Source of the DNA: Inonotus obliquus
Lineage: Eukaryota > Basidiomycota > Agaricomycetes > Hymenochaetales > Hymenochaetaceae
Direction: 5' to 3'
Assembly (NCBI GenBank): GCA_032164295.1
Contig: JAJHTX010000013.1
Location: forward strand, 1,240,001-1,304,000
DNA: 64,000 nt
Shown: positions 22,011-35,009 of the stretch, in pieces
How positions within the stretch are numbered: position 1 is the first letter of the stretch
How the letters are laid out: each line of letters begins with the position of its first letter
Position numbers and translations under genes: made by a program
The notes under the pieces: model-generated
The model's input: the letters and a program-made list of their open reading frames with translations, nothing else
The model's database searches: none
What the model was told of the DNA's origin: nothing

Positions 22011-25000
22011 GGAGGACTTGAGGGGGGAAGGGAGGGGAGAAGGTGGTGAAGAGATGGAAAGTCTGGGTCTGTGTGAGTCTAGAGAGATTTTTCCAGGACT
22101 CGTCTATAATGGATGTCCTTAGATGGCTTCTTCGTTCGCTTGTCTTGGCCTTCCAGCAGTACGTCAATGTCGAGCAATTTCCACGTATCGTCTTATATTT
22201 CTCGTTTCGGTATACATGTGGATGATCGCGACTCGACTAATTCTCCCATCGCCGCCAGCTCTATCTCTGTCTCTCCGCGCTTCGCCTTACCTTACCCTTG
22301 GCGACTTTTACCGAGTTCCGACCTCATCCTCGCGCGTAGAGTCGTGATGCTGGTGTCTGGCGCTTGGTGTTGTTAGATGGTAATTCTCCCCCCTGTATAT
22401 TTGTTGCTGTGTATCCTTCCTTCCTCCCTTCACTAGCAGGCTTGGTTTGAGTTGCTCTTCCAGTATTTACTCCGTTTCATGGTACCTGTGTTTCCATCCC
22501 CCTTCCCCCCGTTACGTCTCCTTTATATCTCCCTACCTCTACCTCTATCCTATTTACTATTTTCCACTTCTCTGCGTAACACACTTGACTCCTTTGCGTA
22601 TTACTACCACTACCTTTTCCGTCTTATCTCCCAATTCTCCATTTCAATTCGAACCTCGATGGGTTGGATCAAGGTCAAGACTCCGAGAGACTTTATTTTA
22701 TCTTGTCGGTTTTTTTTCTGTTATGATATGATAATGCTTTTATTATGATCACACATGGATGCCGACGTTCTAGCTAGCATTAATTGTGGATCCTAACTCG
22801 TAACACGAGTCTATCTATTTTCATCATCCTCACTCTCGTCCCTATCCTCGTCTTCGTCCTCATCGTCAATTACTCTCATCGTCAGGACTCTGTCTCTGCG
22901 TCACTAAATCCTCCTAGCCCCTTCAAAGCCTCCAAAGTCAAGAACTTTACACTTCTACTTTCACTTCGAACCCCCTTTGCAACGTCAGTAATGTTCGTAA
23001 CGTTCATAACATTCATATCGGCCATTGTACATCTTTAACGGGACTCTATAACTATAATCAACTCAGACTTCTTTTCCTTTTTCTAGCCTTCTTCTATCGT
23101 TTTGAGGACGAATAACTCAAGCCTGTAGGTATTTTGCTTGGTATTATATATTATACTAGCGCTGGTGTATGAGGATGAGAGTAGAGTAATTGAAAGAATG
23201 AAGGATGAAGGATGGTATGTATTGAATTATTTCTGATTTTTGATTTCTATTCGCCAATTCGCTTTACTGAAGTGTACTGATATGACACGGTGGTTGAATG
23301 AAATGGCGTTCAGGATATGGTTGCGTCTTGTCTTGATACCTGATAACTTGAATCCTCGGATTTATGGTCCACGATATGGTATCTACAGACATATGTATGA
23401 TAAAACACATCGAGATGCATCTGCAATTCAGTATCCATTCAGTAATGTAATCAAAGGCAAAGTGATTCGTCCTGCTTAGGATTAATATTCAGGTTTTATT
23501 CATACTCAGATTCAGTCGATAGACGTGATCGTGTCTGAACTGTAGTATTCAAACTGTGATGATGTATTCGATACGTACGTGTTGCTATAATGCTGTATTC
23601 GGCGTATTCGATATGTTCGATCATCGCCCCTCACCCCTCAACTTGGAGTCACTCAGGCTACTACTGCATACTGCTACTGTGACTCGGAACTCGTGCCGAT
23701 GCTAGCCAGCAGGAGTGTCGCACATCGCACATCTCACGATCACCAAGAACTTCCAAACTATCGTACTGTACGGATCAAATAGCCTCTCTCCCTGTATCTG
23801 TATACATTCAGTTTCATAGTTTTTCCAGAGTGTTGTAGTGGCGCTGATGGCGCTGATGTTCCGAGAGGAGGGATAAAGTAATGTAGAGCCTGAGTAGGGT
23901 TGTGCGATAGATGCATGGAGTATGCATGGAGTGATATAGAAGGGGACTTTAGAGTAGAATAAGGTTAGATGCGATTGGATAGATAGACTGAATCTGTTTG
24001 ATGAATCTGAATTTAATAGTGTAAGAGCTGGATAAAGTGGGATGAAAATGAGGTGGGATGTGATGGATGGGATCTCCTCGTAGATGACCTTTAGTCCTCG
24101 GATATCCGATTCTCTCGAGGACTTAGTCATTCCACTAAATTGCTTGGCTATCTCTCTAGTGTATCTATGATTGCTTAGTGGCGAAGAACGTTCCCGCTTC
24201 GGGATCCAGAACAAAATGGAGGGAAGGGAATTAGTGCAGCACTATTAACTCAAGTCGGATAAAGGACTAGGTCGATTATGACTGTAAAGATTACTCAGTA
24301 CACCTGATTGAGTGATCGAATGAAAAAAGCCACATACGTAGCACACCTAGACCCGAAACCTAATTAGCCCTGATTGGTTTATGACAGGTAGCACGTACAC
24401 GTAACTTGAAGTCTCCTCCATCACTGTCCACGATGCGTCTCTGACTGTCACCTGACATTTTGAATTCCTATTCATGCTGACGCTTTTGCTCTACTTCTTT
24501 GATATGTTTGAAAAACAAAAGTCGGAGTCGGATGTCAGTCAGTCCGAGTTCAAGCTGGAGGCAAAGCAATATCTCAGATGACCTGACAAACTTTATCAGA
24601 CTCCGGCTGTACTCCGTAATTGGAACGAACGTACGAAGATATGGTACTTATTTAAGCTTGTGTGCTTCATTTGCAGAAACTTAACCCCTCTACGTTTGCC
24701 TCCGACAACGACGAACAGTTAAGGGAACAATTCATATCCGCTGCACATTGGTTGTTGCGGTTGCGTAGACCGGCGACTGTATCTTCCGGATTACTCCCAT
24801 AGTCTCTTCTACTTTCCCCTCGTTCTAGTGTTGGCTTGAACCTTCTCCCGTTTACGAGAGGAAAACCCATCCACTCACAGGCTTTGTTCTTTTGCCACGT
24901 TCGTTCTTCCTTCTCTTCTCCACGACTTCTCGTCGCTTCTTCTCTTGACTCGCCTTGTACGTCGAAGCGGGAGAAGTTCTTGGTCGTCTCATTATTACCG

Positions 25001-25229
25001 TGATACCAAGCGAATTAGGGTATATCCTTCCCTCGGTTTCAATAGGTTGGAAACGATAAAAAGACTTTGTCAACTGCCAGTAGCCTCGATACATCTTTAT
25101 ATCAGAGCTTGGATCTTGACTTCTTGACGTCTCTATCTTTGCCTTCTTAACGTCTTCATCTTCCCACTCCCTCTTCTCGAGCTCCGCGTCAAACTCAATT
25201 TGAAGATATCCGACCCGGCCAGCATTATT
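22011..25229. other. Long intergenic region
   Basis: About 3.2 kb. Pyrimidine-rich and low-complexity runs occur at 22380-22720 and TATA-rich sequence near 23130-23240. Short frames are scattered on both strands (longest about 170 codons at 23702-24214, minus), without motif or credible splice partners. It holds the 3' UTR of the FHA-RING gene and the SDR promoter. Confidence 0.45.
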
Positions 25230-26741
25230 ATGAGTAGCCCCGCCGACACCACCAACATTGACACTGGATATCCCTCCTCTCATTCGTCCGAAGCTCCGAG
25301 TCGGCGCATAGCAATCGTAACGGGAGCAGCACAAGGTATCGGACGCGGGATCGCTCTTCGACTTGCTCAAAAGAGGTATGATGTGGTAATTGCGGATCTT
25401 CCGAGTCAGGTCGAGAAGTTACGGGAAGTCGAGCGGGAGATTTATCAGATTCCTAGTCCTGCTTTGAGAGAAGGTCAGACTCGGCGAGCAGAGGATAACA
25501 ATGTAAATGGCGTGGGAGAGAATGGGGTGGAGGAAAGGCAAAAAGTTGTTGTGATTTTAGCTGATGTCACGAAGGAGGAAGATGTCAAAACGATGGTGGA
25601 GAAGTGTGTTGAGGAGTTTGGTGGGTTGGACGTCGTGCGTTAGTTCTTTGAGTACGTTGAGAAGCCGCTTTCATGATTGTTTTCTTGCGTAGATGGTCGC
25701 AAATGCCGGAATAGCGATATATAAACCCCTCCTAGAACGTCGATGGGTCCTTCTACGACTGCTCGTTCTTGTTCTGATGCTGACTCCGAGAACCGTTTTT
25801 CTTTAGTACCCACGGAAGAATTCGACCAAGTCGTCGCGGTTAACCTTCGAGGGGCAATGTTATGTTATAAGTACGCCGCGCAGCAGATGGTGAAGCAAGG
25901 GAGGGGAGGGAGGATTATTGGTACGTACTCTCACACTTTTTCCGCGAGTCCCTTCTTGAGTTATAAGACTCATGAAATGACAGGCGCTTCGTCTATGTAC
26001 GGAAAAGCGGGTAAGTCCACAGTGTGAGGAGCTGGTCGAACGATCATTTGTATGCGGATAGGCGCACCGAACCTCGCTGGCTACTCCGCATCCAAATTTG
26101 GTATCCGTGGGCTGACGCATACGGCTGGTACGCTTCTGAATACTGGTAACTTTTCGAAAATGCTAATAATTGTTAGCTTTGGAATGGGGCAAATACGGCA
26201 TCACTGTGAATACGTACGCGCCGGCGGGTATTAGGACTCCCATGTGTAAGCCATTTTCTTAGCTTTACAAGTTGCCCTGCAGTTCTAATCTGTCGAATCG
26301 TGAACTGGCGACTTTGTTCCAGTGGAAGATTACGACGACAGGAAAGTGTCTTCAACGGAAGGTATGAAGAAAGGCGATCTCTTGGAACTGGTAAGTGCAA
26401 CAACATTTCTATCCCTTATTCGAGTGGTCAGGGTCTTCGTTGACATGACCAACTGGCTGATGTATGTAGATTGGAAATCGTTCCGCGGTCGGCTTTCTCG
26501 GAGATTCGGGAGACGTCGCTTCGCTCGTTGCGTATCTTGCTTCACCCGAGTCGCGATTTATAACAGGTATGTCTCATTACGACGGTGCTTAAAGATGCAC
26601 TCGCTGACAGTATCGGCTGTTTCGCATCGCGCAGGGCAAACGGTACGTTCAGAAGCCCGGGGTCTGTAACTAGAAGTAAGACTGACATCCTGCGTGGCTA
26701 TCATCCAGATTTCCGTAGACGGTGGTTCCTTCGTTGACTAG
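25230..26741 (+). CDS. Short-chain dehydrogenase/reductase (SDR), acetoin/diacetyl reductase-like
   Basis: Ten exons: 25230-25634, 25693-25738, 25807-25920, 25984-26010, 26062-26127, 26177-26245, 26323-26390, 26470-26566, 26635-26642 and 26709-26741; total 933 nt, 310 residues. Classical SDR motifs are in order: nucleotide-binding TGAAQGIGRG (about 31-40), VANAGI (about 136-141), Ser of GASSMYG (about 192), catalytic YSASK (Tyr about 205, Lys about 209) and a C-terminal SVDGGSFVD. An insertion of about 40 residues after the second strand (ALREGQTRRAEDNNVNG region) is unusual. It probably reduces a small ketone or oxidises an alcohol with NAD(P)H in the cytosol; the substrate is inferred only from resemblance to diacetyl/acetoin reductases. 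One exon is just 8 nt. The donor at 25739 (GTCGAT) is atypical. Confidence 0.88.
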
Positions 26742-26850
26742 CGATCTCGTAGACACATGCAATTATCGAGGAAGGGGAGGTTGATATATTGATACACGTT
26801 TCTTTATTACATACTTCCTTCCGTGTCTGCTTTTCCCGGGAATGTCCTTT

Positions 26851-27986
26851 TCAAAGCTTCTGAGCGCTGGGCTGGGCGAGCTCGACAATCTGCTCGTATC
26901 CGGGATACTCGGGAAGGTTAAGCTCATATTTTTGCTCAAGGGTCCTGCGTGGTGGTATCAGTTTAGCATGATTCAGGGAAGAACCAGAAGCAAGAGCGAA
27001 ATCATACCTCGGAACGAATCTCCCGCCTAAGAAATGCCTCCCCTTGAAGTCCTTCGCGCCCAACTTTGGTGCAGTCAGACTAACCAGAACGTCGGGCTCT
27101 AACCCTTCAAACGTCTCCTCTTCTTCTTTCACCTCATTCCCCTCCTCAACCCTCTTTACAGTAAATGGTATCTTACCCTTCTCAACATCCCAGCCGCTCG
27201 GAATGTCCACGCTTATGATCGGTTTACCGGACTTTGCTAATAAGGGGAGGACAGCGTCGAACGGGGGGCGAACGGGCGGGGAGAATGAGAAACCGAAGAT
27301 TGCGTCAAGGATAACGTCGGAGGATGAAAGAGCCTTCGATAGCTCAGCGTTTCTTGTGGGAAGGGATGGAACAAGCATGTTGTCGCATTGTGTTTTGAGA
27401 CGCTAATGAGTTTGATTGAGCCGAGTCGAACTTGAACGGAAGGAGGCGAAGGGCGTACTTTGTAAATTTCTTTGCTGCCGGGCTACGGATTAATCTATTC
27501 ACTAAATGTACCAAGGAAAGGTTTAGGAGGATGCGTACTTTTGGCATGTACAACGTTGGCTGATATCCAAACTGGGCTGGATACAGCATTTTAGTTAGTT
27601 ACAGACACACAAGAGCAAGTCAGACTGGGCCTACCAAGATGACGCGCCGCTACCAGACCATCTCCTCCCTGATTACCAGGACCGCAACAGACGAGTACAT
27701 GCGAATGAGTCGTTCTAGGATACACCTTCGCAAGTGTCTGAGCACATGCCAGGCCCGCAAGCTCCATTAACTAAGCGTATTGTGCAATTAGTTAGTGCGT
27801 CACAAAGAAGATGTGGTTTATCGCCTGGCAGAACTGACTTGGTCTATGCTAAAAGCACCAGCGATACCCATGAGTTCTTCGTCAATCTTGAGTTCCAAGT
27901 CAAAATACAATTCATACGCAAGTTGGGAGTAATGATGCAGTGCCTACTTGCTGGGCAAGCTTTGCAGTCAAGTACCGTAAGGACAT
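26851..27986 (-). CDS. NAXE: NAD(P)HX epimerase (YjeF N-terminal domain protein)
   Basis: Seven exons (minus): 27948-27986, 27839-27886, 27635-27770, 27539-27576, 27459-27482, 27008-27402 and 26851-26944; total 774 nt, 257 residues, a normal length for the family. The start [13 protein letters not shown] runs into IDEELM, then the signature [16 protein letters not shown], later [18 protein letters not shown] and a C-terminal [14 protein letters not shown], all family hallmarks. The enzyme interconverts R and S forms of hydrated NAD(P)H so that the partner dehydratase can repair them. Fungal forms are cytosolic or mitochondrial; no clear targeting peptide is seen. Convergent with the SDR gene, stop codons about 110 bp apart. 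Confidence 0.93.
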
Positions 27987-29340
27987 GATTGATACAGGTG
28001 AAGGTCGTCGATAGCATCCAGCGGTATTTCTGCTGAGGGTAATTATGCCACGTGGATTTGATTAGTTTATGATTACGTAACAGATGCACCTTTTGTTGTT
28101 TGTTGAAGAAAAGGCAAACCTTTCTTTCTCAGCCATCATTTCTCCAACGTTCAGAGTTTCTCGTGACTTATGTGTCTCTTCCTCGCGAGCGATTTCAGTA
28201 TGCCCCAGGAGGACTAACTGACCTCAGTTGCTAGTCTGTGGGAGTGAAACAATAAACGACCGAATCCCTTGAGGAATGCAACCAGATGTTGTTCGTTACG
28301 AGAATATGAACTCGATGACAGCGGCATCGTCGTAGGCCAGCTTTGCGACACCCCGGTGAGCTCGGTATGAACTGCGCTCAGTTGTGTCCCCATCATGGCT
28401 GACCAGATTGCGTTGTAGGGCGGAACAGGTTTTCGTACCCAGTGTTTCACCGCATGTGACGTCCTGCCTCTTGTTGGCCACATTCATGCAGTGATGCGAC
28501 ACCTCGCACCTTTCAAAGTTCATGATAGACACGGCCCAGATACTGTTTATCCTGTGTTACCCATCGGCCAGATGTGTAGTCCTGCCTCGGAGCAATATCG
28601 ATGCTCTCAAACAGAAACGGACTTATTAGTTCCTTTTCCAAGGCAACACCGTGCGCTTGATATCAGTCCAGATCGCTCTTCCAGCAGTCCGCTAGTCCTC
28701 TCGACCATCCAAAAGCTTCACGTACATCGCAACGAGCCAACTGAGACTTCGTCCACTGCAGGTACTCCGACCTCGTTGGAACAAGAAAGTGCTTATCAAT
28801 CATTGCATCTATGTGCCTCTCCTCTTTGCTGATGAGCCATAAATGATCTCCGCGTGAAGAATTGTGCCCTTGATGCAAGCCTATTATAAGCGCGAACAGG
28901 TCGGAAATTACGACGAAATGCACTCAGTATTGGACGTTTAAAAACGTTTTGATGTGGAAGGAGATGGCATTAAGGAAGGAGTTTAGAAGTAAGATGGGGA
29001 AGAGTATAACAGATTCGAGGTCGGTACTTAGGTCCGCCGGTCACAAGTCAGAACACGTTTTGGTTTCACTGGCCATCTAGTCTCCGCAAACGTGAGCTTT
29101 TTCTGTTGGAGCTCTCGGCATCTGCGCTGCTCATGACAAATACTGTAGATTCACTGGACCGCCCACAAATGCGATTGATGAGAACATCGACGTGATTATC
29201 CCACTCAATGTCTAGATCTTGACGCTCCCTTTTCTTTGAGTAACATCGTTGGTGGAGTATCGTCCTGGCAAGTCAGAAGTAGCGGAAGACTGAAAATGCT
29301 ATGCCCCAACGCTCATGCAGGTAAAAGGGACTAATCAGAT
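27987..29340. other. Intergenic region before the DUF6533 array
   Basis: About 1.35 kb. Short frames occur on both strands (for example 28491-28832 plus), without recognisable family or splice structure. The right end, from about 29220, matches upstream flanks of later array copies. Confidence 0.45.
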
Positions 29341-29512
29341 TTAGCAACGAGGTGAGGTCAACATCTTCTCGTCTTTCTGATGCAACGCTCCAAGTTTCCT
29401 TGGAGATGATTCAATCATCTCGGAGAGTTTCTCACTGTTATTTCTGTATTAGCTCTGCCAGTAGTGAGCTCTATTTTATAGGCTGCCTCGTTTCCCCCGA
29501 ATCTTCCTTCCC

Positions 29513-31210
29513 AAGTCAGCAAAAACTATTGAGGACTTCTTTTCTACAAGTCTTTTTCAGGAACGATAGAGCAATGGCTCCAAGGCCTATTGGGACAGCT
29601 ACGCCTCCTTCGTGTAAGTATTGTCCTTCTCACTCTACGACCAAGCTGACACTGGATCAAGTTTACTCTTGTTGCAACACTTGCTCTGTTGGTGAGCCAC
29701 TTCTCAAATATAATTTATCCCATAGCCTTACGGTTGTGAAGGTATACGAATACCTTATAACTTTTAAAGATGAGAAGCGTTTGGTCTGGCCTTCAAAATT
29801 ATCAGCCATCAAAGTCGTCTTCATGCTGAACCGCTACCTACCCCTTGTCGCTACGACTGGATTGACTTACGGTGCGTCGACTAATGATACTGGCTTGGCT
29901 TGGCTGCACACGGAATACATATAATTCTCTCTCAAGTCGTTGTTTCCGCGGATGTCAGATACGATCATAGTGTCAGTAGGAGTGATAGCCTCGTTTCCTT
30001 TCTTTCTGATCAGATTGAACTTTTGTATGTTGTAGATCTGCAAGCCGGGTTTCCTGATTTTCGGAAGTATGCCATCTCCCCATTGGCATTCTTTTGTAAC
30101 TTGACTGAGGTTTTTAGGCCTAATCTTCTTGACTTACGTTATCGCGGAACGTTCGTCTCCGCACTTTTCTGAAATTCTGAAATTCTATAACGTATCAATC
30201 CAGTCATCCTCTATACGAGAGCGTACGCGGCCTGGGGACGGAAACGCTTAGTCGGGATAGTTCTGTCCTTCACGTTCATTGTGAATATTCTTCAACTATA
30301 GCTCAAGCTTCGCTTCATGATGGTGCTCGACAGGGTGTGGTCGCGATTGGGACTACTTATATCGCTCGTTTCTTCAAGTCTGTGGAAGGTTTGTGATCCC
30401 CTCAATCACTGTCGTGGGCACGCTGATGAATCTTCTCAGTTATCGAAAATTTTCCGATATCCAATGGATGTGTATTTGAGTTCCGTAATCAAGTCGCATG
30501 GGTATCTGTGGTTACTCTCATAGCCTCTGAAACCTGTAAGTAACAATTTTGTATTGTTTTGTTGGGATCTCCCCTTATGAAGTAATCAGTTGCATTAGCT
30601 GTTCTTCTGGCTAGAGCTCGTGAGTCCGCTCATCCGGCCGCACGCTATCTTTTGTTGCTTACCTATTCATTTTCAGCCCGAATGGGACAATCAAAGATGA
30701 TGCGAATGCTGGTAGCGGATGGTGAGTCTCAGAAAAGGCTTCGACGTCGTCACTCATTCTGATATAAATGCCAGGAATATTTTATTATGTTTTCGTCCTG
30801 TGTACGCAAATCCATCAACGGCATTGTTGTTTAGCTTGCTGATATGATTTTCTAGTATCATCCGTGATGAACACCGTTATTCTACGACTAGCCTCGCCGG
30901 CTCTCTGCAACTTCCTGCTTGCGTACGCAGTTACTCTTCGCTTTCTGAACAACTCTACTGATAATTTCTCTGAAGAACCCAAGGTGCATTCCATAGCGTG
31001 TTCTGCAACCGCTTGCTCTTGAATATCCGAGGCGCGTATGAAGGAGTGTCGGTCGTAAGTAGCGTAAATGTAAGGGAAGACACTATGGGGACGCAGGTTC
31101 TGGGCACTGTTGGGACAGTCTCGTCTCAATGTGCTAGTAGCTTGATGCTTCAAAGTCGCGGAGGTAGAGATTCCCTGCACGAAGAAGCTCTCGGTGATGA
31201 GGAAAAGTAG
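29513..31210 (+). pseudogene. DUF6533 membrane protein gene, array copy 1, decayed start
   Basis: Matches copies 3 and 4 throughout. Diagnostic exons encode VYEYLITFKDEKRLVWPSKL and LNRYLPLV (about 29740-29850), ILYTRAYAAWG (about 30200-30240) and LLLNIRGAY (about 31010-31040), with the acidic end GDEEK at 31210. This is the DUF6533 family of multi-pass fungal membrane proteins of unknown function. The start codon equivalent is AAG (29513-29515), the first exon carries a shift relative to copy 4, and the TATATAA box seen before copies 3 and 4 is degraded. Exon limits are approximate. Confidence 0.65.
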
Positions 31211-31361
31211 GCTAGGTTGTTCTTGTTACTTGACTGTAGGTAGCACCTCAGTGTTTCTTGTTGCAGTGATCATGAGCGACCGTGACAAAGTAGAGTACCT
31301 ACGTTTGTCAATATCTTGTCTTCGCAGTCAACTTACATGTTCAAGCGATCTAGCCCTTTCT

Positions 31362-31430
31362 CAGGCATTTTATCGAATGCTCTCCGAAATAATACCCTCA
31401 AGTCACCAATGAAATCAGCTAAAATCAGAC
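31362..31430 (-). pseudogene. Relic of epoxide hydrolase last exon, copy 1
   Basis: Reverse strand reads DFIGDLRVLF, matching DFVGDLREFF of the intact EH exon at 46039-46136. It lies downstream of and convergent with DUF6533 copy 1. No other EH exon is present nearby. Confidence 0.65.
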
Positions 31431-31589
31431 TCAATCGGCAAGTGACACGAGACAGGAGAAACTTTTCTCACCTGTGCTGACAAGCAATAGGCAATAGGAA
31501 CAAAATGGGGAGTTGCCACAAGACCGGCCCTAAGGAAAATTCGGGATTTGCCGATCAACATCTTGGTTTGCCACAATGACCATCTCCGC

Positions 31590-31750
31590 AAGGTGAGGCA
31601 GCGATGCTCAACATGTCTTGGAAAACTCTTGTAGACCTACCACCAAACAAAATCTTGCTAAACATAGCAGCTCGCTCTTGTCGGAGGTGGTATATTGAAT
31701 GCTCACGACAGATCTTTCCGGTCCATTCGGACATCTACATCAGCGACTGA
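31590..31750 (+). pseudogene. F-box-like remnant
   Basis: One plus frame reads LVDLPPNKILLNIAA, then SCRRWYIECSRQI, before a stop. This resembles the Leu-Pro...Ile-Leu...Cys-Arg-Trp pattern of an F-box. It aligns with 35440-35600. No downstream exons were recognised. Confidence 0.35.
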
Positions 31751-32239
31751 ATGATTTCCACGCTATCGACGAAGCCTTCTCCGTAACATCTCTCTTGGCA
31801 TGAAGCCGAGTCTTTGCTCTCTTGTATACGGAAATATCTAGGACTACTCCCCCCGGGCTTGAATGGCATTGATTTGACGATAGTCCCTGGATCACCAACG
31901 TATCCTCAAAGACTTCTTGGGCATAACTCTCCTGTCCTCGAGTAACGCCTTAACTAGGAACACCAACTGAGCACGGATGATGTAGAGTGAAGATTTGTTG
32001 TGCTATTCTCAGACGTTTACACAGGGGAAAGAAGCTGATCCGAGCGAACAAGGTGGTGTCCGTATTTTCTCTTCCTTCTGATGCGATCTCTAATGCTTCT
32101 TGTATATTTTCTTGAGAATGGACAGCGGCATTGTATATAACAATTGGAGCGTTTGACGTTGTTGGTTCTATAATAGACCCACAAGTAGCGAGTTCTGTAC
32201 TATAGGCGGCCACGTTCGCCCCAGATCCTCCTCTTCACC

Positions 32240-33928
32240 GTGTCAGCAAATACTGCAGAGGACTCCTACATGCCTTTGCCAATGATAGACACGGGGCTTC
32301 AAGTTGCATTCGGAGAGCTACGCCTCATTCGTGTGAGCTTTGTTGCTTTCACTCCATTCCCAAGCTGATCTTGAAGCAAGTTTACTCTTGTTGCGACACT
32401 TGCTCTGTTGGTGAGTCACTTCTCAATATAATCTATCTCATATCCTTACGGACCGGAAGGTATACGAATACCTTATAACTCTTAAAGATGAGAAGCATTT
32501 GGTCTGGCCTTCAAAGCTATCAACCATCAAAGTCGTCTTCATGCTGAACCGCTACCTACCCCTTGTTGCTACGACTGGATCGACTTACGGTATGCGGACC
32601 AATGTTCTGGTCTGGCCTAGCTGCATACTGAATACATGAAATTCTCTCAAGTCACGGTTTTCGTGGATGTCAAATACGATCATAGTGTCAGTGGGAGTTA
32701 TAGCCTCGTTGCCTTTCTTTCTGATCAGATATGTTGTAGATCTGCAAGCCAGGTTTCCTGATTTTCGTAAGTACGTCATCTTCTCATTAGCATCCTTTCG
32801 TTACTGGACTGAGGTTTCCAGGCCTAAACTTCCTGACGTACGTTGTTGCGGAATGTTCGTCTTTATAACTTTCTACAATTCTTTCAGTTCCGTAACGTAT
32901 CAGTCTAGTCATCCTCTATGTAAGAGCTTAAGCGGCATGGGGACGGAAGCACTCCGTCGAAATAGTTCTGTTCTTCACGTTTATTGTAAGTATCATTCAC
33001 AATTTTAGTCCAGGCTTTCTTCAATATGGTACTCGACAGGGCGTAGTCGCGATAGGGACTACTTATATCGCTCGTTTCATCCACTCTGTGGAAGGTTTGT
33101 GGTCCCTTTTGTGGAGTCCATCACGGTCGTGAGTACGCTGATGTCTCTTCCCAGTTGTCACTACTTTTCCGATATCCAATGGATGTGTATATGAGTTCCG
33201 GGATCAAGTCGCATGGGTCTCTCTAATTACTCTCATAGTATCTGAAACTTGTGAGGAATAATCTAGCACAATTTTGTTTTTGTCTCCTCTGATGAGGAGT
33301 TCAGTTGCATTGGCTGTTCTTCTGGTGAGAGCTCGTAAGCCATTTTAGTCATGTAGTAACTTTTGTGCTTACTGGTTTCGCTTCCAGCTAGACTAATGCA
33401 GTCAAACTTGATGAAGATGCTAATAGCGGATGGTGAGTCCGATTGAGAGTGTCCCCAGCTGCGTATCACATTCTGACGAGAGTGTTAGGGATGTTCTACT
33501 ATGTTTTCATACTGTGTACACGATCTCTATCAAGAGTATCATTCTCTTACTGATCGTTTATTTCCAGTATCGTCCAGGCTTGCGAACACTATCGTCCTAC
33601 GACTGGCTCCATCGACTCTCTGCAACTTCCTACTTGCGTACGCGGCCACTCTTCGCCTTCTGAGTATCTCTACTAAGAATTTCTCTGAAGAACTCAAGAC
33701 GCACTCCACAACATATTCTGCAACCGTTTGCTCTTGAATATTCGAGGAGCCTATGCAAGGGTGGCAGTTGTATGTACCATAAGGGATGGCGCGACAGATA
33801 TACATGCTCTGGAAACTCTCGAGACAGTCTCTGAGTTTCAGGTCGCTAGCCGATTGACACTACGGAGTCGTGGAGGTGTCGATTCTCGGCGTGAAGAAGA
33901 TCTCGGGGACGATGAAGAGTACAGGTAG
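32240..33928 (+). pseudogene. DUF6533 membrane protein gene, array copy 2, disabled
   Basis: Full-length match to the family with exons encoding VWPSKLST, LNRYLPLV, NTIVLRLAPSTLCNFLLA, LLLNIRGAY and the acidic end DDEEYR. Two disabling changes are visible: the start ATG is GTG (32240-32242), and the RAYAAWG motif is interrupted by TAA at 32929-32931. The upstream TATA box is degraded as well. Sequence otherwise stays close to copy 3, so decay appears recent. Exon limits are approximate. Confidence 0.7.
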
Positions 33929-34109
33929 AAGAAAATTCTTCTTATCTGCTTGACTACTATACATATATCTCGATAGCATCGAGGTCTTGATGCCATTGAA
34001 ACACGCATTATCTTGGGCATGAACGCCGAAGCAACATATACATATCATCTATTAATTCATAGTCTTTACAGTCAGTCGATTTCTCTGTCCAAGTGATCTA
34101 ATCTCATTT

Positions 34110-34200
34110 GGCCAACACAAGGAAGAACTCTTTCAAGTCACCAATGAAGTCTATCGGGCAGGCAAGAGCAAGGACTCAAGTGACCTCCACCGGAGTACTC
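34110..34200 (-). pseudogene. Relic of epoxide hydrolase last exon, copy 2
   Basis: Reverse strand carries DFIGDLKEFF and a shifted version of the catalytic-His segment GGHFPALDS, broken by indels. It lies just downstream of and convergent with DUF6533 copy 2. Confidence 0.65.
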
Positions 34201-34329
34201 TTAACTTATCAAAGTCAGTCAAGGGTATGTATACCCGAAACCAGTCATTATCCATGAATGCATGAAAAACACTGTAAGTTCTTTTACATGAGCCGAGAAT
34301 CTCTTCGCGTGCTCTCGAGTCTCATCAGC

Positions 34330-34626
34330 TCCCCGCAACTTCCTATTTGCCTGCACCGCCACCTTTCGTTTTCCGAATACCTCTACTGAGAGTGCCTCTG
34401 AAGTACTCCTTCTGCAATTGGTTACTCTTGAATATTCGAGGAGCGTATGAAAGAATGTCGGTTGCATGCAGCGTGGATGTGAAGGAAGGCACGACAGGGA
34501 CGCAGGTTCTGCATACTTTTGGGACATCCGACAGCCTCATTTCAGGGTGTCAGTGGCTTGATGTTTCAGTGTCGAGGAGATGTTGATTTCCGACGCGAAG
34601 AGGATATCGGGGATGAGGAAGATTGC
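34330..34626 (+). pseudogene. Orphan last exon of a DUF6533 gene
   Basis: Matches only the terminal part of the family: LLLNIRGAYERMSVAC, then GTQVL and a shifted acidic end (GDEED in another frame). Upstream exons are absent, so this is a truncated duplicate between copies 2 and 3. Confidence 0.65.
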
Positions 34627-35009
34627 TTGACTACCTAGGTAGTAGCGCAGTCTTGACGTCCATGCGCCGTTCTCGTTATAGTAGTGATCATTAACGACGA
34701 CAACCCGCCCAGTAGTCTGGTAATCTTTTTACACAGCAAGCACCGCGCATTTCGATTCACCACTCATCTTCACGATACACATGGAAATTCTCAGTCGTAT
34801 CCTGCATATCCGGGACCAAGACCACGATCTGTCCTATAGGGGGCTCCTAATTCTTTACAGTATATGTGCCTGATAATTCCTAGGGTTCAATTACTTGGAG
34901 ATGGAGTATCCGACACAACTACCGTCTCACTCACGGAAGGTTTGGAGTTTCTTTGAAGGGTGGTCTGACAACTCAAATTCCACGATTCTGTCATCCTTCG
35001 ACTTCGTAG

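Noticed and set aside
22380..22740. Plus-strand frames in a pyrimidine-rich tract
   Set aside because: Codon content follows the CT bias; overlapping frames in two phases show that it is compositional.
25692..26741. Clustered secondary-metabolism locus (SDR, P450, EH)
   Set aside because: The enzymes are 16-28 kb apart with conserved housekeeping genes and the array between them, and there is no backbone synthase.
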